From the NCBI GenBank assembly GCA_903923345.1, contig CAIXXI010000444.1, positions 1 to 5,962 of the forward strand: DNA of 5,962 nt, read 5' to 3'. The notes under the pieces were generated by a model that saw only the letters and a program-made list of their open reading frames with translations, was not told where the DNA came from and ran no database searches. This document shows, piece after piece, positions 5,008 through 5,962 of this stretch; within the stretch, counting starts at the first letter, position 1, and each line of letters opens with the position of its first letter. Both the position numbers and the translations under genes were made by a program. Source of the stretch: an uncultured Burkholderiales bacterium. Its GTDB lineage: Bacteria > Pseudomonadota > Gammaproteobacteria > Burkholderiales > Burkholderiaceae_E.

Positions 5008-5802
5008 ATGAACCGCCAACAGCGCGCCCAGGGTCGGAAAGGTCGCGGCTTCACGCTGATCGAACTGTTGATTGCCACCACGCTGCTGGCGGTGCTGGCG
5101 CTGCTGGCCTGGCGCGGGCTGGACTCGGTGCTGGCATCTCGCCAGCGCATCGTGGCGGCATCGGATGAGCTGCGTTCGCTGACGCTGGCATTTGCGCAGC
5201 TGGACGAAGACCTCAGAAAGTCCTGGCCGGTTCGGCTGCTACGGCTGCAGGCTCCGTCGATCAGCTTCACGGTGTCAGGCGAGCAAGGTGCGGTCGCACT
5301 GGAGATGTTGCGGGAAGCCAGTGGCGCGTCGGAGCCCACACAGATCCAGCGGGTCTCATGGCGCGTTCGTCAGGGTGTCCTCGAGCGGGGCTTCGGACAA
5401 TGGTCGATCCCGGCAGCCGCAGGCGGCGCATCCGTGACCCCGCAAGGCAGCACAGCCCTGAATTCGGCGGCGCAGTCGGTCGATGGCCTGATCTGGCAGC
5501 CGATTCTGGGCAAGGTGGCATCGCTCCAGATGCAGGGCTGGGTCAGCGGTCAGGGCTGGATTGCTGCCGAGGCCCTGGCCGGCCAGCTGCGTGGGCCGGG
5601 CGCCGACACGGCAGCGGGTTCAGGCGCGCAGGCGCCGCCTGCCGGCGACGGCCAGGCTGGCGGCAGTGCCGGCACGGGTGGATCGGGATCGCCACCGGCG
5701 GCAGCGGGCAAGGCTGAAACCGCCATGGTCACCGGACTGCTGGTGCGCATCGTTCGGCAAGATGGAGAGGTCCTGCTGAGGGTCTTTCCGGTCAAGGACT
5801 GA
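5008..5802 (+). CDS. gspJ: Type II secretion minor pseudopilin GspJ with low-complexity insert
   Basis: GspJ forms the pseudopilus tip with GspI and GspK. I chose ATG 5008, 16 bases after gspI, which gives 264 residues and a 14-residue leader ending KGRG. GTG 4999 and TTG 5002 are in-frame alternatives that add two or three residues. Cleavage before Phe15 leaves FTLIELLIATTLLAVLALLAW with Glu at +5, followed by the GspJ-like RGLDSVLASRQRI and LAFAQLDEDLR (60-70). A beta-rich body continues with the VSWRVRQGVLERGFGQW strand pair. Residues about 196-238 are almost wholly Gly, Ala, Pro, Ser and Thr. The final strands, MVTGLLVRIVRQ and EVLLRVFPVKD, resume after them, so this looks like an in-frame loop insert near the C-terminus. 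The protein is somewhat long for the family because of it. Its TGA overlaps the gspK ATG by one base. Confidence 0.93.
   Translation: MNRQQRAQGRKGRGFTLIELLIATTLLAVLALLAWRGLDSVLASRQRIVAASDELRSLTLAFAQLDEDLRKSWPVRLLRLQAPSISFTVSGEQGAVALEMLREASGASEPTQIQRVSWRVRQGVLERGFGQWSIPAAAGGASVTPQGSTALNSAAQSVDGLIWQPILGKVASLQMQGWVSGQGWIAAEALAGQLRGPGADTAAGSGAQAPPAGDGQAGGSAGTGGSGSPPAAAGKAETAMVTGLLVRIVRQDGEVLLRVFPVKD
5593..5721 (+). repeat. Low-complexity Gly/Ala/Pro coding stretch in gspJ
   Basis: This part encodes GspJ residues 196-238 and is very GC-rich, with recurrent GGC, GCC and GCG codons. There is no exact tandem unit, and the frame is maintained through it. It probably encodes a disordered, surface-exposed loop. 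Confidence 0.6.
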
Positions 5803-5962
5803 TGATGCGATTCGGGCTCCGACGAACCAGCCACACCCAGCGCGGTGCGGCAATCATCACGGCGATGCTGGTGGTCACCCTCGCGGCCGTGGTCGTTTCG
5901 GGGCTTTTCTGGCGGGAGCATGTGGCCGTCCGCTCGGTCGAGAACCGGCTGGCTCTGTCACA
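5802..5962 (+). CDS. gspK: Type II secretion minor pseudopilin GspK, N-terminal fragment
   Basis: The frame opens at ATG 5802, overlapping the gspJ stop in TGATGATG, and continues to the right edge without a stop; 53 codons are visible. A second ATG at 5805 is an equal alternative. The product begins with a basic leader, MMRFGLRRTSHTQRG, and is predicted to be cut before Ala16. The mature start AAIITAMLVVTLAAVVVSGLF leads into WREHVAVRSVENRLALS, which is characteristic of GspK: a QRG-type cleavage site, then (W)R..VAVR..EN. Like other GspK proteins it lacks the Phe at +1 and the Glu at +5 (Thr here) of the other pseudopilins. This is known for the subunit that caps the tip and has no partner above it. 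Most of the gene, including the large globular domain, is outside the window. Confidence 0.9.
   Translation, partial: MMRFGLRRTSHTQRGAAIITAMLVVTLAAVVVSGLFWREHVAVRSVENRLALS

Noticed and set aside
3705..5090. Four near-repeats of a G-F-T-L-[IV]-E coding stretch
   Set aside because: These are the homologous pseudopilin cleavage sites of gspG, H, I and J, conserved at protein level, not a DNA repeat or recombination site.
1..5962. tRNA, rRNA, CRISPR, insertion sequence or attachment site
   Set aside because: No cloverleaf-like sequence, spaced direct repeats, transposase or terminal inverted repeats were seen; nearly all bases are accounted for by genes and short gaps.

Overview
The window is GC-rich, tightly packed bacterial chromosome. 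It reads as a proteobacterium, most likely a betaproteobacterium of the order Burkholderiales. This rests on the very high GC, a thyA-folA pair, an AlkK-like acyl-CoA ligase end, and a type II secretion (T2SS) cluster in which gspC lies divergent from gspG-H-I-J-K. The taxonomic call is inference from gene content and style, not from a marker gene.

Layout from left to right. Positions 1-201 hold the 3' end of a plus-strand acyl-CoA synthetase gene. It converges, across two hairpins, on a minus-strand gene (285-725) for a small DUF2780-like lipoprotein. A compact minus-strand block follows, in transcription order gspC (3583-2858), a TetR-family regulator (2840-2229), thyA (2210-1416) and folA (1402-899). 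The gaps within it are only 17, 18 and 13 bases, and a probable terminator hairpin follows folA. A 115-base divergent regulatory region (3584-3698) separates gspC from the plus-strand pseudopilin operon gspG, gspH, gspI, gspJ and gspK. The gspK gene runs off the right edge.

How the genes work together: GspG is the major pseudopilin and GspH, I, J and K are the minor pseudopilins that form the tip of the periplasmic T2SS pseudopilus. GspC is the inner-membrane clamp protein whose HR domain contacts the outer-membrane secretin GspD. ThyA makes dTMP while oxidising methylene-tetrahydrofolate to dihydrofolate, and FolA recycles that dihydrofolate, so this pair is a functional unit. The TetR regulator's target is not evident. 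Its place directly after gspC, together with an 18-base inverted repeat in the gspC/gspG promoter region, makes control of the secretion genes a testable idea.

No wholly new system is visible. The oddities are a long Pro/Gly/Met-rich tail on GspC in place of a PDZ domain, a Gly/Ala/Pro-rich insert in GspJ, and the apparent co-transcription of gspC with nucleotide-metabolism genes. There are no RNA genes, mobile elements or CRISPR arrays that I can see.
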